Shown here: one piece after another, positions 1-6,345 of the stretch
Numbering within the stretch: the stretch's first letter is position 1
Layout of the letters: the number at the start of each line of letters is the position of its first letter
Assembly (NCBI GenBank): GCA_007120915.1
Contig: SKMT01000245.1
Span: forward strand, 1-8,061
Reading direction: 5' to 3'
From: Myxococcales bacterium
Lineage (GTDB): Bacteria; Myxococcota_A; Bradymonadia; Bradymonadales; Bradymonadaceae
Length of the DNA: 8,061 bases
Position numbers and translations under genes: made by a program
The notes under the pieces: model-generated
What the model was told of the DNA's origin: nothing
The model's database searches: none
What the model saw: only the letters and a program-made list of their open reading frames with translations

Positions 1-263
1 AAACGAACCCCCGCGCAGGGCGGCCTTTACCCGGTTGGATTGGCTGTGACGTCGATATCGTCCCCAACGTCCGAACACCGCCCACCGTCTCGACCGTGGC
101 CCCCGAGCACTCTCGGGCGCGCCGTTCAGCGCCCGACTGGAACAGCGATGGCGCCTTTGGCCCATCGGACGCCGGTTGGGCAACCTCCGTCGGTCGGAAT
201 CGCCGCCGTGCAACCTCCACGGGTCGGGATCGCCCCACAACACCGGTGGGGCAACCTCCACGG
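1..263. repeat. Left inverted arm of the transposase element
   Basis: The reverse complement of this stretch closely matches 936-1196, with scattered substitutions over the whole length. Shared landmarks in order are the GCGCAGGGCGGCCTTTACCC block, the GATATCGTCCCCAACGTCCG block, a CCCGAG...CTCGGG hairpin near 101-116 and a GGCGCC-containing segment near 150. Reading frames across it are open on several strands, but these are composition artefacts because the same DNA recurs in inverted and tandem copies. The arm may extend beyond the window start. Confidence 0.85.
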
Positions 264-351
264 GTCGGAATCACCGCCGTGTAACTCCCACGGGTCGGGA
301 TGCCCGCCGCACAACCTCCACGGGTCGGTATCACCCAACAACACCGGTTGG
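181..351. repeat. 30-40 bp tandem subrepeats inside/adjacent to the left arm
   Basis: Five consecutive units start at 181, 211, 252, 282 and 312. Each opens with a variant of CAACCTCCACGGGTCGG. Units are 30 bp, except that the second and fifth carry an extra segment of about 10 bp ending in ACACCGGTGGG or ACACCGGTTGG. The last unit ends 23 bp from the transposase stop codon. The right arm carries only two to three equivalent units (about 936-1032), so the two sides differ in copy number. This suggests expansion or contraction by slippage or recombination. Confidence 0.8.
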
Positions 352-374
352 CCAACCACATCGGCGCAATCCAC

Positions 375-818
375 CTACCCGGCACTTCGATTCCCCGACG
401 ACCCATATCCACGTTCATACCGATGAATCGCCTGCCCCTTCTTGCTGTGATGGTATTTCTGGTTTGCGATGTAATTGACCAACCGATCGACCTCGTGGGG
501 TGACACCGAAAACATGCCCGATCCGCTCTGCCATTTCAGGTTCCCACGCTCATCATCGTCCGGGTCATTCCATTCGTTGCTCACCCGGCTCTTCCACTCC
601 CGCACGACATCGGCCATTGCGGCCGTACTGTGCCACTTCGCCAGCACGTGAATGTGATCCCATGCCGAATTGCAGGCGAGTACTTCGACCTTGTGATTCT
701 TCGCAAACGCATGGATTTTCTTATGCACGAAAACTTCCAGGAGATCGCGCAGAATCGGCGTTCGGTTTTTCGTCGTCCAGATGAAGTGAATGTAGACCTC
801 GCAAAGTGACCTTCCCAT
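375..818 (-). CDS. Y1 HUH transposase, IS200/RAYT-like
   Basis: This encodes a 147-residue single-domain transposase of the IS200/TnpA_REP (Y1_Tnp) type. Such enzymes cut and rejoin single-stranded DNA at hairpins through a 5'-phosphotyrosine intermediate. The HUH motif is His55-Ile-His57 in WDHIHVLAKW. The catalytic tyrosine is most likely Tyr116 in NYIANQKYHH, with Gln120 four residues on as in the family. A W-Q-x-G-x-G-x-F-S-V-S block at about 96-106 is also typical. The start at 818 is chosen because an AGGAGG ribosome site lies 5 bases upstream (824-829). The upstream extension to 1289 in the same frame is translated repeat DNA. Length is normal for the family, and no frameshift or missing catalytic residue is seen, so it could be active. 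Sure of the family; RAYT versus plain IS200 is undecided. Confidence 0.9.
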   Translation of the reverse strand: MGRSLCEVYIHFIWTTKNRTPILRDLLEVFVHKKIHAFAKNHKVEVLACNSAWDHIHVLAKWHSTAAMADVVREWKSRVSNEWNDPDDDERGNLKWQSGSGMFSVSPHEVDRLVNYIANQKYHHSKKGQAIHRYERGYGSSGNRSAG

Positions 819-935
819 AGAAGCCTCCTGTAGTCGGATGTGAATGCTGCCCTCATGATCATTATCGACGGTAGGAGGGGCGATTTTTCGTATGGTCCTG
901 TTTTGTTTTGTTGCGAGGGGGGGAGGAATCCCGGT

Positions 936-1196
936 CCACAGGGGTTGCGCAACCGGTGTTGTGGTGTGATCCCGACCCGTGGGGGTTGCGCGGCGGCGAT
1001 CCCGACCGACGGCGGTTGCCCAACCGGTGTTCGATGGGCCGAAGGCGCCATCGCTGTACCAGTCGGGCGCTGAACAGCGCGCCCGAAGGTGCTCGGGGGC
1101 CACGGTCGAGACGATTGGCGGTGTTCGGACGTTGGGGACGATATCGACATCACAGTCAATCCAACCGGGTAAAGGCCGCCCTGCGCGGAGGTTTGT
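936..1196. repeat. Right inverted arm of the transposase element
   Basis: This is the inverted counterpart of 1-263, on the start-codon side of the transposase. It contains the 12-bp perfect palindrome GGTTGCGCAACC near 944 and two copies of a GATCCCGACC subrepeat (about 969 and 998). The outer half of the arm is also the first copy of the 136-bp tandem unit. The 819-935 stretch between the transposase start and this arm holds only the ribosome site and an unremarkable leader. No convincing promoter was found there. Confidence 0.85.
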
Positions 1197-1513
1197 GTGA
1201 TCGGTGGAGGTTGCGCGCCCGAAGGTGCTCGGGGGCCACGGTCGAGACGGTTGGCGGTGTTCGGACGTTGGGGACGATATCAACGTCACAGTTCATCCAA
1301 CCGGGTAAATGCCGCCCTGCGCGGAGGTTTGTGTGATCGGTGGAGGTTGTGCGCCCGAAGGTGCTCGGGGGCCACGGTCGAGACGGTTGGTGGTGTTCGA
1401 TGGTCGGTGGCGATATCGACATCACAGTCAACCCAACCGGGTAAAGGCCGCCCTGCGCGGAGGTTTGTGTGATCGGTGGAGGTTGCGCAACCGGGTAAAG
1501 GCCGCCCTGCGCG
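1079..1513. repeat. 136-bp tandem repeat, three copies plus a fragment
   Basis: Copies begin with GCGCCCGAAGGTGCTCGGGG at 1079, 1215 and 1351, spaced exactly 136 bp apart. The third copy ends at 1486 and is followed by a partial copy, 1487-1513, carrying only AACCGGGTAAAGGCCGCCCT and a few more bases. The third copy diverges around 1388-1412, where the segment after GGTGTTCG is changed and lacks the usual GGACGTTGGGGACG. One further copy in reverse orientation is the outer half of the left arm. Each unit contains a CCGA/TCGG-type hairpin at its start. Open frames here are not supported as genes. The array stops about 110 bp before the glycosyltransferase gene. Confidence 0.9.
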
Positions 1514-1621
1514 AGAGACGATGGTGCGCGAAACCAGGCATCATTGCGCCCCGAAAACCACGTGTGCGACGATGTCGCCGGAAGTCGAACGCAGGCTCAA
1601 CGGCGGCAGTAAGGCAGGGCT

Positions 1622-3484
1622 GTGAATCAGCACAATGACCTCGGCGGCGGAGACACCACGACACTGATCATCGCCGTGGCGGTGCTGGTGGTGGCGCTGG
1701 TGCAACTGGGGCGGATGATTACCGTTGGTGGGCTCTTTTCGGACGGGTTGTTCGTCGACGGTGATGTGTACATGTGGCTCAACCGGGTGGAGGCGCTCGC
1801 TGAGGGGCGCGAGTGGCTCGACCGGGTTCAGCCGCGGGTGTTTCCGCCGGAGGGACACGAACAGCACTGGACGCGCCCCCTCGATATTCTCCTGCTTGTG
1901 GGGGGCTGGGCGTTGTCGCCGGTGTTCGGGTTTCGCGACGGGCTGGCGCTGTGGGCGAACATGTTTGCGCCGGTGGTGATGATCGCTGCGGGCTGGGGGC
2001 TGTATCGGACGGCGCGGTTTCTGATGGAGCCGCGGCAGGCGGCGTTTGCGGTGGCGGCGTTTGCGGTGCATCCGATGATTCTGCTGACCTTTGCCTGGGG
2101 CCGCGCCGACCACCACGCGCTGTTGCGGCTGGGGCAGGTGCTGTTTCTGCTGGCGTTTATCAGCTTCTTCGTCGGTCAGCGCCACCGCCTCCGCCGCGCG
2201 TTCGTGGCGGGCTGGATCGGCGCCTGGGCGGTGTGGGTGAACATCGAGGCGCTGGGGTTTGTGTTGTTCGGTCTGGTGGTGCTCGGGCTGTGGTGGCTGG
2301 TGGGCAACCGGGATCTGGTGCGCTGCAATGTGGCGTTCGGCGCCGGGTTGTTCGCCGGGGCTGTGGTAGCAGTGCTGGTGGAGCGAGGCCCGGCGTTTTT
2401 TGCACCCTATCCGGTGGACACCATCGGGTTCGCCTACGTGGTGCTGTTCGGGTTGACCTTTGCGTTCTGGGGGGGCGTGGCGCTGTGGACGAAATACGGC
2501 CCCGATTCCAATTTGGCGGTTCGGGCGGCGGTGGCGGGTGTGCTCGCGGCGGCGGTGCTGGGTGTGTTGGCAGTGGTGGAGCCGTCGTTTTTCGCCGGGC
2601 CCTTCGGCGAGGTCGACGAGCTGTACCGCCGCGTGCGCCTCGAAGTGCTCGGCGAGCAGTTGCCGGCGCTACGGTTTGGCGAACAGACGGCGGTGGCGCT
2701 GGTGGGGCGTGCGCTGAGTCTGTACGGGATGTTTCTGGTGGGGCTGTGGGGGTTGTGGATGGGCTACAGGAAGGCGGGCAGCGCACGCGAGAAGTGGATG
2801 TGGGCGATGCTGGCGGTGATGGCCACCGGTTTTGCGGTGCTGTCGCTCGATACGGTGCGCTGGAGCGCCTATCTGCCGGCGGCGGCTGCGCCGGGGTACG
2901 CTCTGGTCGCCGGGTGGTGTCTCGACCGGCTGGGCGATGGGCTCGACCGCCGATGGACGTCGGTGGCGCGGCCCGTGGCGGTTCTGGTGTTGGTGGTGGG
3001 CTTCCCGGCGCTGGGGGCGTTGCTTCAGCAGGTCGCGCCACAGCCGGTGCCGACGGAGGCGGAGGCGCCGGGCGACAAAGCTGCCACCGGAAGCTGCGAT
3101 CTACGACCGGCGGCGAACCAACTCGCCCGGGCAGACGGGATTGAGGGCGACGAGCTGGTGGCCATCGACCCGGACCGAAGCGCGGAGTTGATGTATCGCA
3201 CCGGGTTTTCGGTGGTCGCTATCGCGAACCATCGCTACCAGCCCGGGTTTACGCTGTACCACCAGGCGATGACCTCCCGTGAAATGGAGGAGGCAGCAGG
3301 CAAGCTGCAACAGGGTGGGGTGCAACTGGTGATGGTCTGCGGGTCGCAGATCTGGCCGACACTTCGCGACGAGGGGCAGACGGTGGTCGAGAGGCTGGGG
3401 GCGGGGGAGTACGGTGGAGGGTTTCGGCCTGTGGTGGAGGCGGATGAGGGGGGAGGGTGGTGGATCTATGAGGTGGAGCGTTAG
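1622..3484 (+). CDS. GT-C fold polytopic membrane glycosyltransferase (STT3-like)
   Basis: This 620-residue membrane protein probably transfers a sugar from a polyprenyl-phosphate donor on the outer face of the inner membrane. The first membrane helix is about residues 12-33. It is followed by an acidic loop with Asp46-Gly-Asp48 in VDGDVYMWLNRVEAL, the position where GT-C enzymes carry their metal/donor aspartates. A QHWTRPLDI block (about 81-89) and GRADHHALL (about 160-168) recall the HW(S/T)R and DHH motifs of STT3-like bacterial proteins. Roughly ten further helices reach to about residue 470. A soluble C-terminal domain (about 485-620) contains ANHRYQPG and a VMVCGS segment, with Cys492 and Cys573 as possible disulfide partners. 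The start is GTG at 1622, preceded by a weak AAGGCAGGG site. The exact substrate cannot be told. The stop overlaps that of the convergent GT2 gene by four bases. Confidence 0.8.
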   Translation: MNQHNDLGGGDTTTLIIAVAVLVVALVQLGRMITVGGLFSDGLFVDGDVYMWLNRVEALAEGREWLDRVQPRVFPPEGHEQHWTRPLDILLLVGGWALSPVFGFRDGLALWANMFAPVVMIAAGWGLYRTARFLMEPRQAAFAVAAFAVHPMILLTFAWGRADHHALLRLGQVLFLLAFISFFVGQRHRLRRAFVAGWIGAWAVWVNIEALGFVLFGLVVLGLWWLVGNRDLVRCNVAFGAGLFAGAVVAVLVERGPAFFAPYPVDTIGFAYVVLFGLTFAFWGGVALWTKYGPDSNLAVRAAVAGVLAAAVLGVLAVVEPSFFAGPFGEVDELYRRVRLEVLGEQLPALRFGEQTAVALVGRALSLYGMFLVGLWGLWMGYRKAGSAREKWMWAMLAVMATGFAVLSLDTVRWSAYLPAAAAPGYALVAGWCLDRLGDGLDRRWTSVARPVAVLVLVVGFPALGALLQQVAPQPVPTEAEAPGDKAATGSCDLRPAANQLARADGIEGDELVAIDPDRSAELMYRTGFSVVAIANHRYQPGFTLYHQAMTSREMEEAAGKLQQGGVQLVMVCGSQIWPTLRDEGQTVVERLGAGEYGGGFRPVVEADEGGGWWIYEVER

Positions 3485-4596
3485 GCCCCCTCCGACTGCT
3501 TCGCAGCCACCTCCCCCGCCGGATGCCCGTCGGGGGAGGATGTATCATCGGCCTCCTCCGACTGCTTCGCAGACGCCTGCTGCGCCAGGTTTGCGTCGGG
3601 GGAGAATGTTCGGGGTTCGACCTGCTCGTCGACGGAGGCCGACGGGGTGGAGGTGGGCCGGATCTTCTGGAGGCGGGCGTCGAGCCGCTCCAGCAGCTTG
3701 CGGTTGGTGGCGATCAGATCGGCGACCACCCCGATCAGTGCGGTCAGGCCGCTGCAGGCGATGAGCAACGCACAGAGAATCACGGACTGGATGTGGCCTT
3801 CGCCCTGGCCGATGGCCATAAAATACAGATAGCGAACTCCCAGCCCGAAGCCGGCCAGAAAGGTGACCACGGCGACGGGGATGAACATCCGAAGCGGGCG
3901 GTAGATCAGGTAGATCCGGGCCATCGTGCCCACGGACCGCACGATGTAATCCGGGATGGAGCGCACCAGCCGCGAGGGGCGCAGATCTTCGTTGACCCGG
4001 ATGGGCACCGACTCGATCTGGAAGCCCTTCTGGCCGGCCTGAATCACGGTCTCGATGGTGTAGGTGTAGTCGCCGAACACGTGCAACTGTTCGGCCGCTT
4101 CTTTCGAGAAGGCGCGAAACCCGCTTGGAGCGTCGTCCACGTTGGTGCCGCTGACGTGGCGCACCACCGCCGAGCCGAGTCGCTGCAGCAGTTTCTTGGT
4201 CGTCGAGAAGTGGTCGATGTTCTCGATGGGACGGGCGCCGATGACGATGTCCGCCTCGCTGCGGGCGACCGGTTCGACCAGCTTCGGGATGTCGTCGGCA
4301 CAGTACTGATTGTCGGCGTCGGTGTTGACGATGATATCGGCGCCGCGGGCAAGACAGGCCTGGATGCCCGCCTCAAAGGCGCGGGCCAGGCCCCGGTTTT
4401 TGCGAAACCGAATGATGTGGTCGGCGCCGTGTTCTCGTGCAACCTCGACGGTGTCATCGGTGCAGCCGTCGTCGATGATCAGCACCTGGATGTCGTCGAT
4501 ACCGGCGATGGAGTCGGGCAGCGCGTCGATGGTGATGCCGATGGTCGCCTCTTCGTTGTAGCAGGGGATCTGGATGAAGAGGGTACGGTCGGACAT
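3481..4596 (-). CDS. Family 2 polyprenyl-phosphate glycosyltransferase (DPM1/GtrB-like)
   Basis: This encodes a 371-residue enzyme expected to move a sugar from a nucleotide donor to a polyprenyl phosphate on the cytoplasmic face of the membrane. The GT-A domain spans about residues 1-230. It has the QIPCYNEEATIG opening, the nucleotide-binding IDDGCTDDT (41-49), the metal-binding DAD (93-95) in VNTDADNQY, and a DDAPSGFRAFS acceptor-loop block (154-164). Two membrane helices follow (about 236-262 and 270-294), as in GtrB/DPM-like bacterial proteins. The tail from about 315 is low-complexity Pro/Ser/acidic. Its end carries two AKQSE repeats 22 residues apart, encoded by palindromic repeat DNA. 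The gene lies 59 bp behind thiO on the same strand and may share its transcript. The sugar is unknown. Family call is firm. Confidence 0.88.
   Translation of the reverse strand: MSDRTLFIQIPCYNEEATIGITIDALPDSIAGIDDIQVLIIDDGCTDDTVEVAREHGADHIIRFRKNRGLARAFEAGIQACLARGADIIVNTDADNQYCADDIPKLVEPVARSEADIVIGARPIENIDHFSTTKKLLQRLGSAVVRHVSGTNVDDAPSGFRAFSKEAAEQLHVFGDYTYTIETVIQAGQKGFQIESVPIRVNEDLRPSRLVRSIPDYIVRSVGTMARIYLIYRPLRMFIPVAVVTFLAGFGLGVRYLYFMAIGQGEGHIQSVILCALLIACSGLTALIGVVADLIATNRKLLERLDARLQKIRPTSTPSASVDEQVEPRTFSPDANLAQQASAKQSEEADDTSSPDGHPAGEVAAKQSEGA
3485..3608. repeat. Two copies of a REP-like palindromic repeat inside the GT2 gene end
   Basis: Two copies lie 66 bp apart, and both contain CTCCGACTGCTTCGCAG with its small CTGC-TTC-GCAG hairpin (3496-3506 and 3562-3572). 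The first copy continues into a strong hairpin: 3510-3522 pairs with 3527-3539 at 12 of 13 positions around an ATGC loop. In the second copy that long stem is degenerate. The repeats are read in frame as the last part of the GT2 protein. They also lie immediately after the stop of the plus-strand glycosyltransferase, where the strong hairpin could slow transcription. There is no T-run that would make it a standard terminator. Confidence 0.75.
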
Positions 4597-4655
4597 CGGA
4601 ACCTGCTGGGTTTGAGGGGCGAAACGCGGTTTGTCTGCAGGGTAAATGCAGGTGC

Positions 4656-5759
4656 TTAACCGGGCAAGAAAGGCGCCAGGTAATCGGGGGCTTCGCCCTC
4701 GTCGATGCAGGCGGTGAGCCCGTGGGCGGTCGCCGGGGTGAGCAGGATGCCGCCGCGGCCGTGGCCGACGGACAGAAACAGCCCGTCGATGTCGGTGGGG
4801 CCGATGATGGGCTTGTTGGCCAGGGAGACGGGGCGGAAGCCGGTCCAGACATCGAAGACGTGGGCGTCGTCGATGCCGGGGACCGCCTCGCGGGCGCCTT
4901 CGAGGATGTGGAACAGCCCGCCGGCGGTGGGTCGGGGGTCGAAGCCGCGCTCCTCCATGGTGGAGCCGATCAGGATGCGCCCGTCGGACTTGGGCACCAG
5001 GTAGGCGTCGGGGGCGCGGATGACGTGCTCGATCAGCGGGGGATCGCCAAGCTCCACGGAGAGCATCTGGCCTCGCACGGGCCGGATGTGGGGCAAAATG
5101 CGGTCCGGGATCCCGCCGATGTCGCCGGTTCGAGCCCCGGCGGCGATGACGACGATGTCGGCGTCGACTTCGGTGTCGTCGTCGAGTCGAACACCGGTGG
5201 TCCGGTCGTCGTCGATGATCACTGAATCCACCGGAGAGTCTTCGTGAAGTTGGCCGCCGGCGTCGACGAAGGCGCGGCCCAGCGCCCGGACCATCGCCGC
5301 CGGGTCGATCTGATGGTCATTGGGGGTGAACAGCGCGTAGTGGATGCTGGGGGCGAGCCCGGGCTCCCGGTGGTGGATGTCGTCGCCCACGAGCCGCTCA
5401 ACCGGCAGATCGAGCCGTTCGTGGTAGCCGCGAAGCCGCTCCAGCGCTTCGGCGTCATCGCGGTCGACCGCCACGATCAGCGTCCCCTCGCGCCGATAGT
5501 CCAACTCCATCCCTGTCGCGTCGGTTAACTGCTCGACCCAGCGGGGGTACATCTCGAGGCTCTGCAGACCGAGCTCGAGCAGATCTCGTTCTTCAAACGT
5601 CGCCTCCGAAACGGGGGCGAGCATCCCACCGGCACGTGATGAAGTGGCGTCACCGATGTGGTGACGTTCAAACAGATGGACGTCGTGATCGCGCAGCGCA
5701 AGCTGCCAGGCAGCGCCGAGTCCGGCGACGCCGCCGCCGACGATGGCGATGGTGCTCAT
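4656..5759 (-). CDS. thiO: ThiO-like glycine oxidase (FAD-dependent, DAO family)
   Basis: This 367-residue flavoprotein probably oxidises glycine to the imine used in building the thiazole ring of thiamine, with FAD and oxygen. The N-terminal Rossmann motif is GGGVAGLGAAW (8-18), followed by an acidic residue at the end of beta-2 (Glu31). ThiO hallmarks are SSRAGGMLAP (40-49), PVRGQML (227-233), an ILIGSTMEERGFD block (262-274), VWTGFRP (304-310), and the C-terminal GHGRGGILLTPATA (332-345). Length matches ThiO. The start is the ATG at 5759, 9 bp after the stop of the upstream pilin gene. No strong ribosome site is visible, so translational coupling is possible. No other thiamine genes lie in the window, so a different amine substrate remains possible. 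Confidence 0.85.
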   Translation of the reverse strand: MSTIAIVGGGVAGLGAAWQLALRDHDVHLFERHHIGDATSSRAGGMLAPVSEATFEERDLLELGLQSLEMYPRWVEQLTDATGMELDYRREGTLIVAVDRDDAEALERLRGYHERLDLPVERLVGDDIHHREPGLAPSIHYALFTPNDHQIDPAAMVRALGRAFVDAGGQLHEDSPVDSVIIDDDRTTGVRLDDDTEVDADIVVIAAGARTGDIGGIPDRILPHIRPVRGQMLSVELGDPPLIEHVIRAPDAYLVPKSDGRILIGSTMEERGFDPRPTAGGLFHILEGAREAVPGIDDAHVFDVWTGFRPVSLANKPIIGPTDIDGLFLSVGHGRGGILLTPATAHGLTACIDEGEAPDYLAPFLPG

Positions 5760-5768
5760 ACAATGCCG

Positions 5769-5990
5769 TTACTGATTGACCGGATCGGCGACGCTCATGC
5801 CGCCGCGGACCTGACCGCTGGACATCTCCTCGTGGACATCGCCGTAGAGACCTTCTAGCTCGCCCTGGAGCAGTGCGACCATGCCGATGGCGCCGAAGGC
5901 CACCAGAGTGACGATGATGACGTACTCCAGGGTGGTCACCGCCGATTCGTCCTCGTGAAGGGCTTTCAGGCTGTCGAGAAGGGCGTTCAT
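5769..5990 (-). CDS. Flp-type (type IVb) pilin-like protein, 73 aa
   Basis: This is a small protein with the Flp/pilin layout. It has a charged leader (MNALLDSLKALHEDES), then TTLEYVIIVTLVAFGAIGMV as the hydrophobic N-terminal helix of the mature pilin, then a short hydrophilic tail. The conserved Glu22-Tyr23 pair corresponds to E+5/Y+6 if cleavage occurs between Ala17 and Val18. The usual glycine at -1 is therefore replaced by alanine, which prepilin peptidases sometimes accept. A GGAG site 7 bases upstream of ATG 5990 supports the start. The acidic, Met/Gly-rich tail is unlike the other two pilins here. It heads an apparent unit with thiO. It could be a minor pilin or pseudopilin. Confidence 0.8.
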   Translation of the reverse strand: MNALLDSLKALHEDESAVTTLEYVIIVTLVAFGAIGMVALLQGELEGLYGDVHEEMSSGQVRGGMSVADPVNQ

Positions 5991-6345
5991 ATCGGTGCTC
6001 CGTCAGCCGGAGAGGCAAAGGTGATCACGCCGTCTGCGATCGTAGCGGTCGCAGTGGTTGGCGTCCAGTGATTGATGTCATCCAGTGTGCTCATCGTTCG
6101 CAGATCAGGAATCAACCATTGTCGAGTCATCGTGTGTAACCAAAAGGAGATAGGGAGATAAGGGGGATTAGGAGATTTGATTGCGTTCACAGCTCAATGA
6201 TTTGACGTTGCGTTATCTCAAGTAGACATCAGTACTCGATGTGCAACGCGGGACATCGGTTAGCGTAGTGGTCACAGGGACAGCCAGATTATTATCCCCT
6301 TCTCTCCACTATCTCCATATCTCCTTTTCTTACACGTTGAGCCTG
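5991..6345. other. Intergenic region between peptidase and third pilin
   Basis: No convincing gene is present. A minus-strand frame 5987-6190 (67 aa from GTG, or 35-47 aa from internal ATGs at 6094 or 6130) overlaps the pilin start as ATGA. It lacks a ribosome site and resembles nothing known. The main structure is the inverted purine-rich repeat pair at 6134-6335. No sigma-54 site was found for the downstream pilin, and no good -35/-10 pair stands out. Confidence 0.5.
6134..6335. repeat. Purine-rich inverted repeat pair with GTGTAA...TTACAC ends
   Basis: The left arm (6134 to about 6178) reads GTGTAACCAAAAGGAGATAG and continues as a series of roughly 8-bp GGAGATA/GGGAGATA steps. The reverse complement of the right arm (about 6289-6335) reads GTGTAAGAAAAGGAGATATG and continues with the same steps. 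The outer 26 bases match closely and the inner parts more loosely. About 110 bp of lower-GC unique sequence lies between. The block sits 11 bp after the prepilin peptidase stop. It may be a small MITE-like insertion, or a large stem at the end of the peptidase transcript. Confidence 0.65.

Larger units (their letters stand above)
1..1513. mobile_element. Repeat-bounded RAYT/IS200-like transposase element
   Basis: One small HUH transposase gene is enclosed by long imperfect inverted arms (about 1-263 and 936-1196), and the right side is extended by further 136-bp tandem copies. The left boundary may lie outside the window, since the first bases already belong to an arm. Known IS200/IS605 elements have short subterminal hairpins and no long inverted repeats. 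RAYT genes are typically flanked by inverted REP palindromes, so this layout fits a RAYT-type locus better, though the repeat units here are much longer than usual. Whether the whole block moves as a unit is not shown, and no target-site duplication can be identified. Confidence 0.6.

Noticed and set aside
181..351. CRISPR array
   Set aside because: The 30-bp units are contiguous or carry only related inserts. There are no unique spacers and no cas genes.
375..1289. Longer 304-aa version of the transposase starting at 1289
   Set aside because: The extra 157 residues are translated inverted-arm repeat DNA. The internal ATG at 818 has an AGGAGG site and begins the family-typical sequence.
840..1472. 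Several open frames in the tandem repeats, on both strands
   Set aside because: They repeat with the 136-bp unit, lack ribosome sites and match no known protein pattern. They are composition effects.
1541..3144. Long minus- and plus-strand frames of 214, 293 and 443 aa inside the glycosyltransferase gene
   Set aside because: Arg/Ala/Gly/Pro-rich shadows in a high-GC gene. The 620-aa frame has clear membrane helices and motifs.
3510..3539. Bidirectional terminator between the convergent glycosyltransferases
   Set aside because: The hairpin is strong, but it lies inside the GT2 coding region and no T-run follows on either strand.
3523..4659. A 378-aa plus-strand frame opposite the GT2 gene
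   Set aside because: Shadow of the GT2, whose catalytic motifs are intact on the minus strand.
5987..6190. A small minus-strand gene overlapping the 73-aa pilin start by ATGA
   Set aside because: The ATGA overlap is suggestive, but there is no ribosome site for any of its starts. Its N-terminal part is read from the purine-rich inverted repeat, and the protein resembles nothing known.
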